Below are positions 12,601 to 24,035 of a DNA stretch of 64,000 nt, piece by piece; position 1 is the first letter of the stretch, and each line of letters opens with the position of its first letter. Origin of the DNA: Adiantum capillus-veneris (lineage: Eukaryota > Streptophyta > Polypodiopsida > Polypodiales > Pteridaceae); contig CM043950.1 of assembly GCA_014529385.2 (NCBI GenBank), forward strand, positions 158,077,545 to 158,141,544, read 5' to 3'. The position numbers and the translations under genes were made by a program. The notes below the pieces were generated by a model that saw only the letters and a program-made list of their open reading frames with translations, was not told the DNA's origin and searched no databases.

Positions 12601-13710
12601 ACAACCATTGTCTACTCAATGCTCCCATCATGGGCAAATGGGTGGATATGTATGTGGAGGTGCGTACAACGAGAGAAAGGGAGAGGGAAGCATGGAAGAG
12701 GTCGCATGGCGGTAGGCGAGCACCTCCCTTTCCTAAAGAGCTTGACAAATACCCTGATCTAATTCCAGTTGGGTGGATACACAATGCCATGACCAAGGCC
12801 AAGGCACAAGGAGAACAAATAAGCCCTAAAGAATGGGAGTACGCGCGAGGATGTCTACCCAGGGTAATATACTCAATGTATTTAGTGTGTGTAGGCGAGT
12901 GTGTGTGTGTGTGGGTGTGTGTATGTGTGTCACCTCTCTCTCTCTCTCATCTATCTTGATTGGTTTTTGTAGGCCTTCACATTCAACTCTATGTGGTCCG
13001 AAGGACGTCATTTTCGAACCCGCAAGATAGATGAGCATCGAACCACTCACGATAGTGGAGTTATGGGCAACTTTGACACGACAACACAAGAGGTGAGGGA
13101 GTGTGGAACAATAGAAAGGATAATCAAAGTGGATTTCAGAACATTTCACAAATATCTCTTTGACTGCCGATGGTTTGCGGGTGAGGTTAAGAGACATGAG
13201 AATGGACTCTATATGGTAGACTCCGGGCAATTTCATCGTGGGAAGACCGACAACTCGGTGCAACGTAGTAGTTGTGAGCAGGTAAAGTCCATGTGCAACT
13301 CACTAAAACATTATATGATACATACAAAACTACATTCATGTTGTTGTTTGCTCTATGACCTACATGTGTTTTATGTGCCTTCTATGTATCGAAGATGACT
13401 ATGGTATGTTATTCCCGTCACACCACGGCGCAGATCTATTTTTGCAGATACGAACATAGAGACTTTGGAAGATCCCACCATACCATCTCAAGAAGACGCC
13501 AATGACGGTGATGCAGTTGAGGTCGAGGAGAACCAACCATTCCCAATAACCAACCATAGTGAGGAGGAGGACGAGGATGGAGAGGATGATGATGATTCAA
13601 TAGGAGAGGCTATAGAGGATGAATCAATAGATTTATTTGTTGATTTAGCTACCATGGGGTTGGACATGGATGTAAGCACTTGTAGAGATCTCCTTGAGGA
13701 TGAAAATTAA
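9613..13710 (+). pseudogene. TNP2-type CACTA transposase 1 (broken)
   Basis: This is the DDE-class transposase of CACTA elements, acting in the nucleus on CACTA termini. Approximate exons are 9,613-10,268, 10,352-11,089, 11,168-11,815, 11,903-11,982, 12,068-12,311, 12,417-12,863, 12,973-13,281 and 13,448-13,710, all with GT-AG borders (the join to the last exon is uncertain). Domain order follows the family: a CPCxxC N-terminal transposase-associated region, the Transposase_21 core (RHFPLIPRIKHM, LGLASDGVNPFG, ILMWTMHDYPG), the DUF4218 motif HSRWMFFLERFLKTLKDFVR, the DUF4216 region (GRHFRTRKIDEHRTTHDSGV) and an acidic tail. Defects include in-frame stops at 9,892 (TAG), near 10,415 (TAG) and near 10,525 (TAA), and frameshifts near 10,428 and 11,250. 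No ATG is in frame at the start, so the true N-terminus is unknown. Confidence 0.9.
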
Positions 13711-13782
13711 TAAATATCTTTTGGATTTTTACTTCTTTCTCTACTTATGCTGTACAAAAGGGCTATTTGTTTATGAACGCAA

Positions 13783-14228
13783 GACAATACAATTTTGATC
13801 ATCGTTCGCTTGCCATTTCCATATGAATGCATAGTTGACATAAGATTTTGAGGTGGAAACAAAATATTTTTGTTTATAGAATCTCATGGAGTACAAATGA
13901 GTAGAGTAGGAGAATCATACCAATAGATGAGGCAAGCAAAGAGAAGAGAGGTACTAAAAATCCCAATGAGAATGGGATTTCTTACACTCCGTGCAAAAAG
14001 GGGGTGACAATACAATTTTGATCATCGTTCGCTTGCCATTTCCATATGAATGCATAGTTGACATAAGATTTTGAAGTGGAAACAAAATATTTTTTGATAT
14101 AGAATCTCATGGAGTACAAATGATTAGAGTAGGAGAATCATACCAATAGATGAGGCAAGCAAAGAGAAGAGAGGTACTAAAAATCCCAATGAGAATGGGA
14201 TTTCTTACACTCCATGCAAAAAGGGGGT
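13783..14228. repeat. 223-bp perfect-register tandem duplication
   Basis: Two adjacent copies starting GACAATACAATTTTGATC at 13,783 and 14,006 differ at only a few positions. The unit contains a small hairpin, AAATCCCAATGAGAATGGGATTT-like. It sits between the transposase stop codon and the right terminus of CACTA element 1, so it is an internal duplication of the element's 3' non-coding part. The near identity points to a recent event. Confidence 0.9.
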
Positions 14229-14317
14229 ACCAATTTCTGAAAAGTAACAAAATAGAATCGGATTTATAGAAAGGGAAAAGTGGGAGAGGAATGGGCCACT
14301 TGGATTCTTTTCCGGGT

Positions 14318-14485
14318 GCGGTAATTTCGGCGGTTATGATGGCGGTAATAAATGCGGTAATACTCGTGGTAAAACTGGGAAACGCGCCAGCGGGTCTGCA
14401 CCATACAATCTCTCTCTTTCTTGCAGCTCTCTCTCTCCTCTTATGCGGTAATGTTGTGCGGTAACAACACCATTCTCCCATAGTG
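14318..14485. repeat. Right subterminal repeats and TIR of CACTA element 1
   Basis: GCGGTAAT or close variants occur at least five times, ending in the terminal CCCATAGTG. In CACTA elements such clustered short motifs are bound by the TNPA-type protein. Here the motif differs from that of CACTA elements 2 and 3. Confidence 0.75.
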
Positions 14486-14660
14486 CTTGTTATGCATATT
14501 GATACCTTCTTCTTGCTATGATGTAGATTATGAGAAGAGACTTGTACTCAAATGCATTTTTCATATGGACATAAGCAATGGGATCTTGGTGGATAGTGGC
14601 AATCAATTAAGTTACTATTGAGCATGAATGCTCTAGTAGACTAGGGGTTTTGGCAACCTA

Positions 14661-14815
14661 TGTTGCACGCATTTTGAACACCCTGTTTTTTGTAAATTTG
14701 TACATCTGGATATGAATCCCGATGTCAAAAGGGTATATGGGCTTTCTTTTTGTGGGATTTTTACCTTGCTTTAGCAAGCACATGTACATGTAGTGCAAGT
14801 TACTAGTGTAACACC
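14661..14815. repeat. Dispersed repeat, copy 2 (mate at 3,033)
   Basis: Same orientation and about 150 bp long, beginning TGTTGCACGCATTTTGAACA and ending near AGTGTAACACCAA. See the entry at 3,033. No coding function is seen between 14,486 and 15,071. Confidence 0.55.
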
Positions 14816-15071
14816 AACTCTCGGGTTGCCTTTGGGTGTCCATAAGTGAGTTTTTTGAAGGGTCACTTATATATAGCTTAAACTCATGTACAAACATAAA
14901 AAAGTTCAACGAAATATCAAAATGCAAGTCTTGGATCATTTGCCTCCTCCATGCTTTTTGATGCATTTTTTGCCCTCGACTAGCCTTCCCTATGTGTAGT
15001 CTCTTCATGGCAGCTTGCTGTTCGCACCAATTTTGCATATAGATGTGCATAGATTTGAAACCTATAACTTG

Positions 15072-15550
15072 TGTTTCTACAAACGGAATGCATGGCTGTC
15101 CTACAAAATATCCAAAACAACACGCTGCTAATCATAAATGCACGATCAGCATACCTGGTGCCTTGCATAGCACATAATCAACGATGTACGCAAATAGAGA
15201 GAGACAGCAAGCGAGAGAGAGAGAGTAAGCGAGAACATGTAGGCGCACCTCCTAGAGCGGAGTGCTACGCCAGCACAGCGAGAGAGAAGAGAAGAACTAC
15301 GCAGACACTGGGTGCAATCTCCCCCGTGCAAGAGTGAGCATTTTCCTCTTGCACGTATTTATTTATAGATTTCTTGAATGCCCAAAAGTACAAATTGGCT
15401 GGCTGAACATAAATGGCCAAAGCTCATAAAGAGCACTTGAATAATCAAATATACATAAAATGTAATATCCATCTGCATAATCCATTATTTGCTGATGCTT
15501 TTGCTACCTGTTAGCTGCAACAAATAGGTAAATATCAATTACATAACATA
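15072..15550 (-). repeat. 3' LTR of the LARD-like element (minus-strand sense)
   Basis: It matches 21,417-21,910 over its whole length with scattered substitutions and small indels. It ends internally at GACAGAGAGG-type purine sequence. On the minus strand it carries TCTATAAATAAATA at 15,356-15,369, a plant TATA box about 35 nt ahead of the CACTCTTGCACGGGGGAG segment where transcription would be expected to start. Confidence 0.85.
15356..15369 (-). promoter_or_regulatory. TATA box in the 3' LTR
   Basis: TCTATAAATAAATA on the minus strand is preserved identically at 21,712-21,725 in the other LTR. This conservation and position are what an LTR promoter requires. Confidence 0.55.
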
Positions 15551-15558
15551 CCTCTCTG
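15551..15558 (-). other. Polypurine tract of the LARD-like element
   Basis: Minus-strand CAGAGAGG directly abuts the 3' LTR (TATGTTATGTAATTG). It is short but correctly placed for plus-strand priming. Confidence 0.5.
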
Positions 15559-17810
15559 TTGAAAAGCAACTGTCCTCAGTTGCAAAGATAAGAAATATGC
15601 AAATGATACTTGTCAAAAATAGGGATTAAAATATTTATCATAAATATCACATAGTAAAAGAAAAAATGAAACTGAACAACATTGATTATGCCTGTCGTCA
15701 TCCACATACTACCTATTCTAGTGTCCCATACCATTAGAATAAGGAGTATATGTCATACCCTGATGAATCAGGATATCATTGGTCACACTCATCATTCAAT
15801 AACTAATTTTCATCAATCTCAGGTCCACGTCGCGACAAAAAAAACATCATATACTCATTTCAAATCCAATTCCAAATATCTTTCATTTTGTATACACGGG
15901 TAACAAAATCACACCAGTTACGGTGGTGTCCAGCTAGATTGCAACATGATTTTGTGATCAGTGTTGCCTCATCCGGCAAGTCTACCAATAAAGAGTGCTT
16001 CCTAAATCGGCGAATCTGCACTAATGCTGCCTTAATCGACAGACCTGCATTGGATATTGTTTAAAAATCATAAATCTGAAGTTTATTGATGTGTTGCATA
16101 AATCGGCGAATCTGCACCAAGATGAGTATTTACACACTGCCTAGATTGGTGATCAATTTGTGTGTGCATGACCAATGGATTAGGTGAGGCATAAAAATAT
16201 AACATTTATCACATGTGTGAGACCAATGTGGAGCATGGTTGAGTAGGAGGGTACTTACAAACCGTTGTTCACTATCCCACAACACCTTAACTCATATAAG
16301 CAGCTGCATAGCTTAATGATAAATCATCTCAATAGAAATTACATTTAGTGTAAGGGAACTCCACAATCTTAGGATGGTTAATTTCACATGCCATGTAAAG
16401 AAGAAAAAGATATTTTTGCTTTTAAATAGTCTAATGATATTATCCATGTTGCAAACTCCTTGACTGTGTTTCCTTAAATATATGTACAAAGAGAACACTT
16501 TCAAGGAAGATTAGAAAAAAGTTTAAAGTATTAACTACATGTCCTAATGAAATAAATATTAACCAACTTAAAATATAGTATTGACAAAATTATATTGAGG
16601 GAGGTATTTGGGAATGTATGTTGCATACTAAAAAGGATCGTAAACATCATGCCATGATAAATCACAATCAGTAAGAAAGGAACGAGAATGTAAAAGGATC
16701 AATAAGATCCTGTCACAATTGCTAGGTAGATACCTGAGAGATTTTATTTATTTATTTTTGTTCAATTATTGTTTATTTATTATCATTATTTTCCAAGTTA
16801 AGCTAGTCCAAGTGTAGAATAGTAGTCTCATTTTTAAAATCTTATGCATCAGTAATCCTACCTACCCAAAATGTATGGAAGACATGTGGTGCTTACTGTG
16901 AGAATTCCCTTTAGCAAAGGGAAATAATTTGTAGCAGTGCCCTTATTAACTATGGTTACCACGTAAAGAACAGAAGGTAGAATCGTATGAAGTGCCTTAA
17001 AGCCGGATTTTGCACTAGGAGAAGGCGTATACTAGGATCAGATGTTGGGCTTCTAGTGCCCAGGTCACGGGAAGGCTAAGGTTAAAGGTCCAAAATCACA
17101 GGGAAAATTGATTATTTACCATATATACCATCATATAGTGCCCTGAAAAATTAACTAACATCTAATAGAAATTTTACCATTATTCTTCATGGTTAGACCA
17201 TCATCTACTATCATGAGCTATATATAACAGGATAATGGAACGTTAACTATAGACCAAAATGCCCATGAGTGACAAATTAATATATATTCATGTATTTTAC
17301 GAGTATCATCAGATGTAGACAATTGAAAACTACAAACAATTGAAAATTGTTGACACTTTGTGTAGAGTACGAAATATTATTCGACTAATGAGTAGTCTGT
17401 GATTTGGTAGCTCAACTAATATATATTTTTTGTAGTATCCACAGATGCAACAAAATATCATTCAAATTGGTCCTCTGTTTTGAATTCTGAGCATGCGCGG
17501 CAAGAGACAGAACATGGATTGTGAGTGTATGAGGGAGGAGCGACCTGGCCATTTTAAAGAAGTGCGTGTAAGCGAACCTCCATACACAACAAATCTTGAT
17601 CATCTTCCTATGGGACCAAATGCATACAATTCTTATGGATCGAATACAATGTCTTGGTACAAAAATAGAATGAAGTAAATTGTGAAACAAAACCTAAAAG
17701 CTTAAAATCAGCATCATCGTCGTCGTCAATGCCGGAGGATGCTAGGCCGTGGCCGTTGTCAGAGAAAGTATTCCAGAAGTTGTTGAAGAGCGTCGCCAAT
17801 GTCCGCTTCC
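15559..17810. other. LARD-like interior, left part: no gene recognised
   Basis: Only short unrelated frames are present. A phrase TAAATCGGCGAATCTGCAC occurs twice, near 16,002 and 16,101. The small minus-strand frame at 17,608-17,799 has an Asp run (GIDDDDDADF) but no recognisable domain. Confidence 0.5.
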
Positions 17811-18862
17811 ATTAGGATATTTGAGAGGTCTTTTGGAGGGCCTTTTGGAAGAGAGAGGAAAATAATCTCCTCCAATGAGAGAAGAGCCTACGTTACGTAG
17901 AAAAATAGATTGGTATTAACAAAAATATAAAAGGTGTCCCTCTCCTCATTTAATTATCTAGTGGTCCTTGAAGACGATCACTCTCTTTCATTTAATGCGA
18001 GCACCTTTTTCAGAAGGTAGATGCGGTACATTTGATACGGCTTATGTCATTACTAGAACTCAAAAAGTTACAAAACTATCAAGTGGTGGAAGATTTTGTA
18101 ACTTTTGATACTGTCAATGCGTCCGGAACACCCAAATATCCTAGAAATGAATGTCCAATTGCCTCGCTCCGACATCCAAAGAGGCAAAAAATGTCAAAAA
18201 CCCCTAAAAGAACATTTTACTAACAGTGCGCGAGGGGGCATTCCAAAATTTTGGAATGCCTCCTCGCGCGCCGTTAGTAAAAAGCCCCTTGTTTCCTCTT
18301 TTTAGGGAGCTTTTTGAGAGGAAAATGTCAAAAAACCTCTAAAAAGGGGCTTTCTTGGAAGATAAGTGTCCAAAAATCACTAAAAGGACTTTTGTACTAA
18401 CGGCGCGCAGAGGGGCATTCTAGAATTTTAGAATGCCTCCTCGCGCGCCTTAAGTAAAAAGCCATTTTTTTGGTGTTTTTTGACATTTTTTGCCTCTCCG
18501 GATGTCGGAATGAGACAAGTAGACATTCGTTTTTAGGGTATTTTGGCGTTCCGGACGCATTGGTGGTGTCAAAAGCCTCAAAATCTATCACTATTTGACA
18601 GTTTGTGACTTTTCAACTTTCAGTGATGATGACGTAAGTTGCATTGAATGTGCCGCACCTGCCTCCTGAAAAAGATGCTCGCATTAAATAAAAAAGTGAC
18701 TGTTTTCAAGGACGATTAGGAATATAAATCTACTTTTTAGAGTGTTTGGTTGTCCTTTTGGACGTACTCACAAGGTGCAAGTGCATTTTAAAAAAAGTTT
18801 CTAGAGAGAGAAATATAATTTCTTACAAGGCCCTCCAAATGACCTATGAAATTTTCTAATGT
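17811..18862. repeat. ~1.05-kb nested inverted repeat (foldback or MITE-like)
   Basis: The outer arms match as inverse complements. Left CATTAGGATATTTGAGAGGTC (from 17,811) pairs with the sequence ending near 18,860, and GTCCTTGAAGAC at 17,964 pairs with the sequence ending at 18,713. Both arms encode similar peptides containing NASGTPKYP. Inside are two smaller GC-rich palindromes, GCGCGAGGGGGCATTCCAAAA and its complement at about 18,229-18,272, and a sister at about 18,402-18,460. The pairing is imperfect but long enough to fold end to end. No transposase is inside. It lies within the LARD-like element and could be a separate non-autonomous DNA element. Confidence 0.85.
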
Positions 18863-19288
18863 GTAAGTAGCCGTACTGGGAGGGGGAAGGTAGAGAGAGT
18901 TGGAACAATACCACAGTTGAACTGAAACAGCAGATTGAACTTGGTAGAACACCCGAGTGAAGACATAAAGGGGTGGAATCTCCTTCTGAGAAGCACTGGC
19001 TCGTCCATAGGCAGTTGTAACTGAGGGTAAGTATGAAGATCAAATACTGTTGCATCGCAAGGGGGAAGGTAAACTCTGCATGAGATTCCTAGTTCGTGGG
19101 AGACGAACCCAATTTAATTTTTTGTTAGCTTACCAAAAGTAGGGGCATCAAAGAGCAGGGATTTGAGAAGAGGGTGCATGTCGATAATGCCACATCGATT
19201 TTGTGTATAGAAATGAATTTCCACAAGGGATTTCATCAATGCGTATGCGGTACTAGCACCAAGAGAAAGTGTGCACAGTACAGAGGGT

Positions 19289-19352
19289 ATACAAGACATT
19301 GTGACTGCTCACAAAACCATATACAAGACATTGTGACTGCTCACAAAACCAT
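19289..19352. repeat. Perfect 32-bp tandem duplication
   Basis: The unit ATACAAGACATTGTGACTGC... is repeated twice with no differences. Confidence 0.9.
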
Positions 19353-20060
19353 TTAAAGAGAAACAATCGCCTCCCAAACCATAATTGTGCAAGAAAAATT
19401 ATCTGCAAGCATCTGCAGTCTCTTGACTGCCCCTTGAAATCACATTATTCTCAGTATTATGATTTCTTAGGTTTGGATGCGGACAACAAAATGATAAGGA
19501 AGTCTAATGCCTGTATCGACGAGTCAACTTAGACATGAAGAAGACTTTCCGATTTAAACATGAGATGCCAATCAAGTGACCTTTTTAGCAAAGACAGATG
19601 TTTCTATGGCACACCCAAAATATCAGAAAATATCATGACAAAAAATGTTGTGATGACTAATGAGGTCGTTGTAACCACCTCAGCAAAAATTGATGCCAGG
19701 AAAAGCGTGCTGGGGGCATCCAACCTGTCGACAACTCAGTCCTTGTTGGAAGCACCGACGAAGAGTGAAGGGAACTGCAGCTTTGATTATGAAGCACGAT
19801 GATTCCTCATGCAGGGCGGGCAGACACTTGGTGGAGGGAAGTCTGCATGATGATGGTTGGTAGAAAGATCAGAGGTCACTAGGACCACTACCCCTTGACA
19901 ACCTTAATTGGCGGGGTTTACTGCAAACTGCTCAATATGGAACCTGAGTATTCGGCCATGCCCGGACGGTTAGTGTACAGCGCTGCATGTGCAACTAGAG
20001 AGAGGGCGGGACTACTATCAACAATTTGAAGACCGTAGTCTGTGAGAGATTGCATGTTGC

Positions 20061-20115
<55 letters not shown>
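20061..20115. repeat. (TG)n(AG)n microsatellite
   Basis: Compound dinucleotide repeat. Confidence 0.95.
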
Positions 20116-20118
<3 letters not shown>

Positions 20119-21403
20119 GAGAAAAAAAAGTTGGTGATGCTTTGCAGCTCTCATAGTGGATGACACGCGCCGGTCGTTTTTGCAGAACCAGGATCAAGGT
20201 GGTCCAGTCGTGCATGGCGGGCTGCATCGAGAGACACAGAGAGAGAGGTTGTGTTGGTGGCTTGGGTGGCCGCCGTTTGGGTTCACAATGTGCATGCAGA
20301 GGTGGTGGGTAGCCCACCATTCGTAGTAAGTGATTTGCGGCTCTAGTTGATTGGTAGAGGGAGGGTTCGGCGGTGTCAATGCTGGTAGGAGTTGAGAGAG
20401 ATCTTGGGGCAGGTACTCTGTAGATAGAGAGAGGTAGGCACTGTGCATATTGTGTGAACAGTTGATGCATGGGAAGAGAGGCTCAAGGGGCCGCCAGCTG
20501 ACAAGAGAGAGAGAGAGAGCAACTATCTGGTTGGTTGAGGTTGGCCAACGCCATGCATAACACGAAAATTTAAATAATTAATAATAAAATAATGGACAAA
20601 AGTGATTGTGTGTGTGTGTGAGAGAGAAAAGGTAGGTTGGCCATGCGCACGATCTGGGACTGGCATGGTGGCGTACCTGCAGTCGTCAATCGCCTGGGAC
20701 GTGTCCCAATAGACATGTTGGCGTCATGAAGTGTCGAAGGGTGTCGTTATCGGCACTGATGGTAGTCGTGACAATCAGCATGTCAGACGGCTCTACTGGC
20801 GCTATTCTTGCAGCTTGACACAAGAGAGTGGAAAGGTCTCTTGGGATTGTCCCTATTACATAAAAATCCTCTACTTGTTCATCTTCCGCGTCCTATACCG
20901 TGAATTCCCTTATATGTATACTATGACTCTAACACGTCTACTATTTCTCAGTGTATTCATTAGTAGATACATAGTAAGACCGCTACAGAAATTTGATAAG
21001 GCCGTTATCGAGCAAGGTGCTATCATTAGCAAGAAGCAGAATCATGTGTGTAATAATTATGAAAAGAAAATTAAATTTTTATGATAAAAATAATGTAGTT
21101 GCATTAATTGGTTTGTTGCATTAAAGTCCCGACCATTAGACTCCTCACTATACGAGTATTATAATAAATGACATTTACTAAGTAATTCTCTATACATACA
21201 TATTTTACCTACTAATCCTATGCCTAGTATGCTCCTATGACAAGACATATAACTAAGGCTTGATTAGCAAATATGATGGATGATTAGATGAAAATATTAA
21301 GCAACTACTCAAACAAAATTATGCAAGTTTAGACCATAATTAATTTACACTTATCTTTGTATATACTCTTCTTGATCACGCATGCGTTGAGAGGAGTGGC
21401 TAA

Positions 21404-21415
21404 TGCTCTGATACC
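21404..21415 (-). other. Primer-binding site (tRNA-iMet type)
   Basis: On the minus strand it reads TGGTATCAGAGC, the common Ty1/copia PBS complementary to the 3' part of initiator tRNA-Met. It starts one base inside the LTR end (…TTTGTAGCA). This fixes the orientation of the LARD-like element. Confidence 0.85.
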
Positions 21416-21416
21416 A

Positions 21417-21910
21417 TTGCTACAAACGGAATGCGTCGCTGCGCCCCTGCAAAATATCCAAAACAACACGCTGCTAATCATAAATGAACGAATCAGCATA
21501 CCTGGCGTCTCGCATAGCACATAATCAACGATGTACGCGAATAGACAGAGATAGTGAGCGAGCGAGAGTGAGCGAGCACGTGCAGGCGCACCTCCTAGAG
21601 CGGAGTGCTACGCCGGCACGGCGAGAGAGAAGAGAAAGAAGGAGAGAAGAACTATGCAGACACTGGGTGCATTCTCCCCCCGTGCAAGAGTGAGCATTTT
21701 CCTCTTGCACATATTTATTTATAGATTTCTTGAATGCCCAAACATGAGTACAAATTGGCCGGCCAGACATAAATGGCCAAAGCTTATAAAGAGCACTTGA
21801 ATAATTAAATATACATAAAATGTAATATCCTTCTGCATAATCCATTATCTGCTGATGCTTTTGCTACCTGTCAGCTGCAACAAGTGGATAAATATCAATT
21901 ACATAATATG
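21417..21910 (-). repeat. 5' LTR of the LARD-like element
   Basis: It is the direct repeat of 15,072-15,550. The minus-strand TATA box TCTATAAATAAATA is at 21,712-21,725. Its outer end is near 21,908, where ATTATG replaces the GTTATG of the other copy. The number of visible differences between the LTRs means the insertion is not very recent. Confidence 0.85.
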
Positions 21911-22900
21911 TGCTCTTCAGAACTTTTGTTAAAAAAAATGCAGAGAATTTTTTAGGCTTGAAAGAATCCCTTTTGGAGTTGTGGTTTGGGAATTATAGTC
22001 TATTTTCCATAGGGTACATGATATAGCAGTCCGCATGTAGTTTTGTGTAGAGTAAGTTGTGGAAGCTCTCTTGTTTTGTGGTGTGTATACACTTCAAAAG
22101 TGTGGTTTTGAAGAATAATTTGATGAAGGGGAAAGCTCTTTTACTTGAGTGCATTGGTTGGCATGCACGATAAATCCATGGTAGTGCATGTGCTTCCTAG
22201 TTTCATGGTGGCCTTTTGGGTGGGCGTGTGCTTATAAATTCCAAGGGGATCACTTACCTTTGAGTTGTGGTGTTGTGGGAGTTCTTTTGATACGGCTTGT
22301 GGTGCTGAGTTTGTGTCTTGAGTGCTATTGGGAGACATTTCTATAGAGGTGCCCCTTGTTCTTGTTTTCCCAACACCATATTGCTAACAATTTCAGTGGC
22401 CAAAAATTATTGGATACTTATTAGTAAGACTTATTACTATAATAAATGCTATTAAAAAACATTAATGGATGTTTTTTTCCTTTTTAGGCTGCAATTTTGC
22501 ATATCAATTCTATCCATAGCAAGGCTATGTCATGTCAGTGAAAATGTTTCATTACTTATACCTATATGTGGTTTATGATCATATTCTGTTATGGTTTAAA
22601 TGTTTTAGCAAGGCTCTCCAATACTTGTTTTGTATAGCCTATTATGAATAGATACATAAAGGAGAAAAGTATTTATTTCTTTTAACAAGAGTTATTTACA
22701 CATCTATGCCCCCTAGTTTCATGTTTTCTATGAGCCTAAACAATTCTGTCATGGAAATGCAGGCTCAGAACAGTTTTTGCTAAATGCATGCACACTAGGT
22801 GTTATGGGCCCTAGTATTTAGCAAAGGCATAGTTGTAGCAATATGAAAATTTCTACATTTGATCGATTAAAATTTTTCAGTCATAGTAGTAAGTGGTCTC
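21911..22900. other. No recognisable feature
   Basis: AT-rich sequence with only short frames. Nothing is supported. Confidence 0.5.
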
Positions 22901-22921
22901 TCTATGGACTTTATTGTGAGT

Positions 22922-23075
22922 CCTTCAAAGATGGATGGATAGATTGAACATGTTAATTGGATGCTAGCGGATATGCTAAGAGAGCATGCTAGTATGAAGC
23001 AATCTGATTGAGAAGAGTGTCTCCCTATTTTCGAATTATCATGAATTTCAACCTAGATGAGTTCTACCAAACATC
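22922..23075 (+). pseudogene. Ty3/gypsy integrase relic
   Basis: One frame reads PSKMDG[stop]IEHVNWMLADMLREH...SD[stop]EECLPIFEL. This matches the third catalytic region of gypsy integrase (family form DGQTERVNRxLEDMLR...DWxxxLPxxEF), including the Glu expected for DDE chemistry. Two stops fall at positions normally Gln and Trp, and a third follows at 23,041. The surrounding sequence does not align further. It is an old fragment. Confidence 0.7.
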
Positions 23076-23161
23076 GAGCGAACTTATCCGAGCAAGCTCA
23101 AAACCGAGCAAAGTTATTAAGTGAGTTTCTCAAGTATATGTATACTTCTTTTTAGAGAGAC

Positions 23162-23165
<4 letters not shown>

Positions 23166-23218
<53 letters not shown>
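23166..23218. repeat. (GA)n microsatellite
   Basis: Uninterrupted dinucleotide repeat of about 26 units. Confidence 0.95.
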
Positions 23219-23221
<3 letters not shown>

Positions 23222-23936
23222 TCTCTAAACCCAAACAATAAAAGTGAGCACCATTGCTCCCCAATCATGGTTATAAAAATCTAGTCGTTCTTATACATGT
23301 CACCACTGCTAGCAAAAATATATTTTCTAAAAACTTAAATATACATCAATTGAACAACTTAGTTCACAAAGAGGAAGATGCGTCTCCTTTTCATTTTGGA
23401 TCATTGTTTGGGAAAATCTAGCGGATGTCAAGAAGGCCATAATTTGTTTGCGTCAAATTTCAGTCTCTTCTGAGCTTGTGTCTGCTCAAGACAAGATGGT
23501 AAGGAAATCTTGCTAGTTGGATGAGGGAAAGGGTTGCATCGTATTGATAACGCATTGTTTTGCAGATGATCAAGACTTGCCAAACCAAGAGCTCCCATGT
23601 ATGTCCACTAGGAAGAGCGTTAATAAGTGAGAGAAGATGCTTAGATCTCACTCTTTCTCTCTCTTACAAAAAAAGAGAAACAGTATCACTATCATCATGA
23701 TAATAAGCAATCTATTTAATTCAGTAGATACAAAATGTCTTCACAACAAAATGTTGAGCCTAGAGAATCTCCAAAAAAAGGTCTTTGCACTTTGAGAGAC
23801 CGAAGATGATTAGATCTACTTCAATCTTTGCCTTATCATTCTTCTCTTTCTCTTCACCTTGCACATTATCCCACTTAAGTCTTAGTCCTCATGAAAACCA
23901 AGCCAACGCGTGAGCACAACCAAACTACTTTGCATG

Positions 23937-24035
<99 letters not shown>

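Larger units (their letters stand above)
9413..14485 (+). mobile_element. CACTA (En/Spm-type) element 1, 5' terminus not found
   Basis: A TNP2-type transposase gene lies between two clusters of one subterminal motif, ATTACCGC on the left (9,420-9,468) and its complement GCGGTAAT on the right (14,330-14,460). The right end reads ...TTCTCCCATAGTG, so the terminal inverted repeat starts CACTATGGGAGAA, followed by CTT as a possible 3-bp target duplication. I could not find the matching left terminus. The sequence left of 9,413 passes into microsatellite and palindromic satellite, so the 5' end is probably lost or displaced. No TNPA-like gene is present. Confidence 0.8.
18863..21403. other. LARD-like interior, right part: no gene recognised
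   Basis: It contains a perfect 32-bp tandem duplication (19,289-19,320 and 19,321-19,352) and a (TG)n(AG)n microsatellite at 20,061-20,115. The open frames on both strands show no family motif. Confidence 0.5.
15072..21910 (-). mobile_element. Non-autonomous LTR retrotransposon without gag/pol (LARD-like)
   Basis: Two direct ~480-bp LTRs (15,072-15,550 and 21,417-21,910) flank about 5.85 kb. Read on the minus strand, the 5' LTR is followed after one base by the PBS at 21,404-21,415, and the 3' LTR is preceded by a purine run at 15,551-15,558. These landmarks define a copia-style element. No gag, protease, integrase, RT or RNase H motif is seen in either strand of the interior, so it resembles plant LARD elements (large retrotransposon derivatives). 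The interior includes a long inverted repeat (17,811-18,862) that may be a nested insertion. A clean 5-bp target duplication was not found. Confidence 0.8.
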
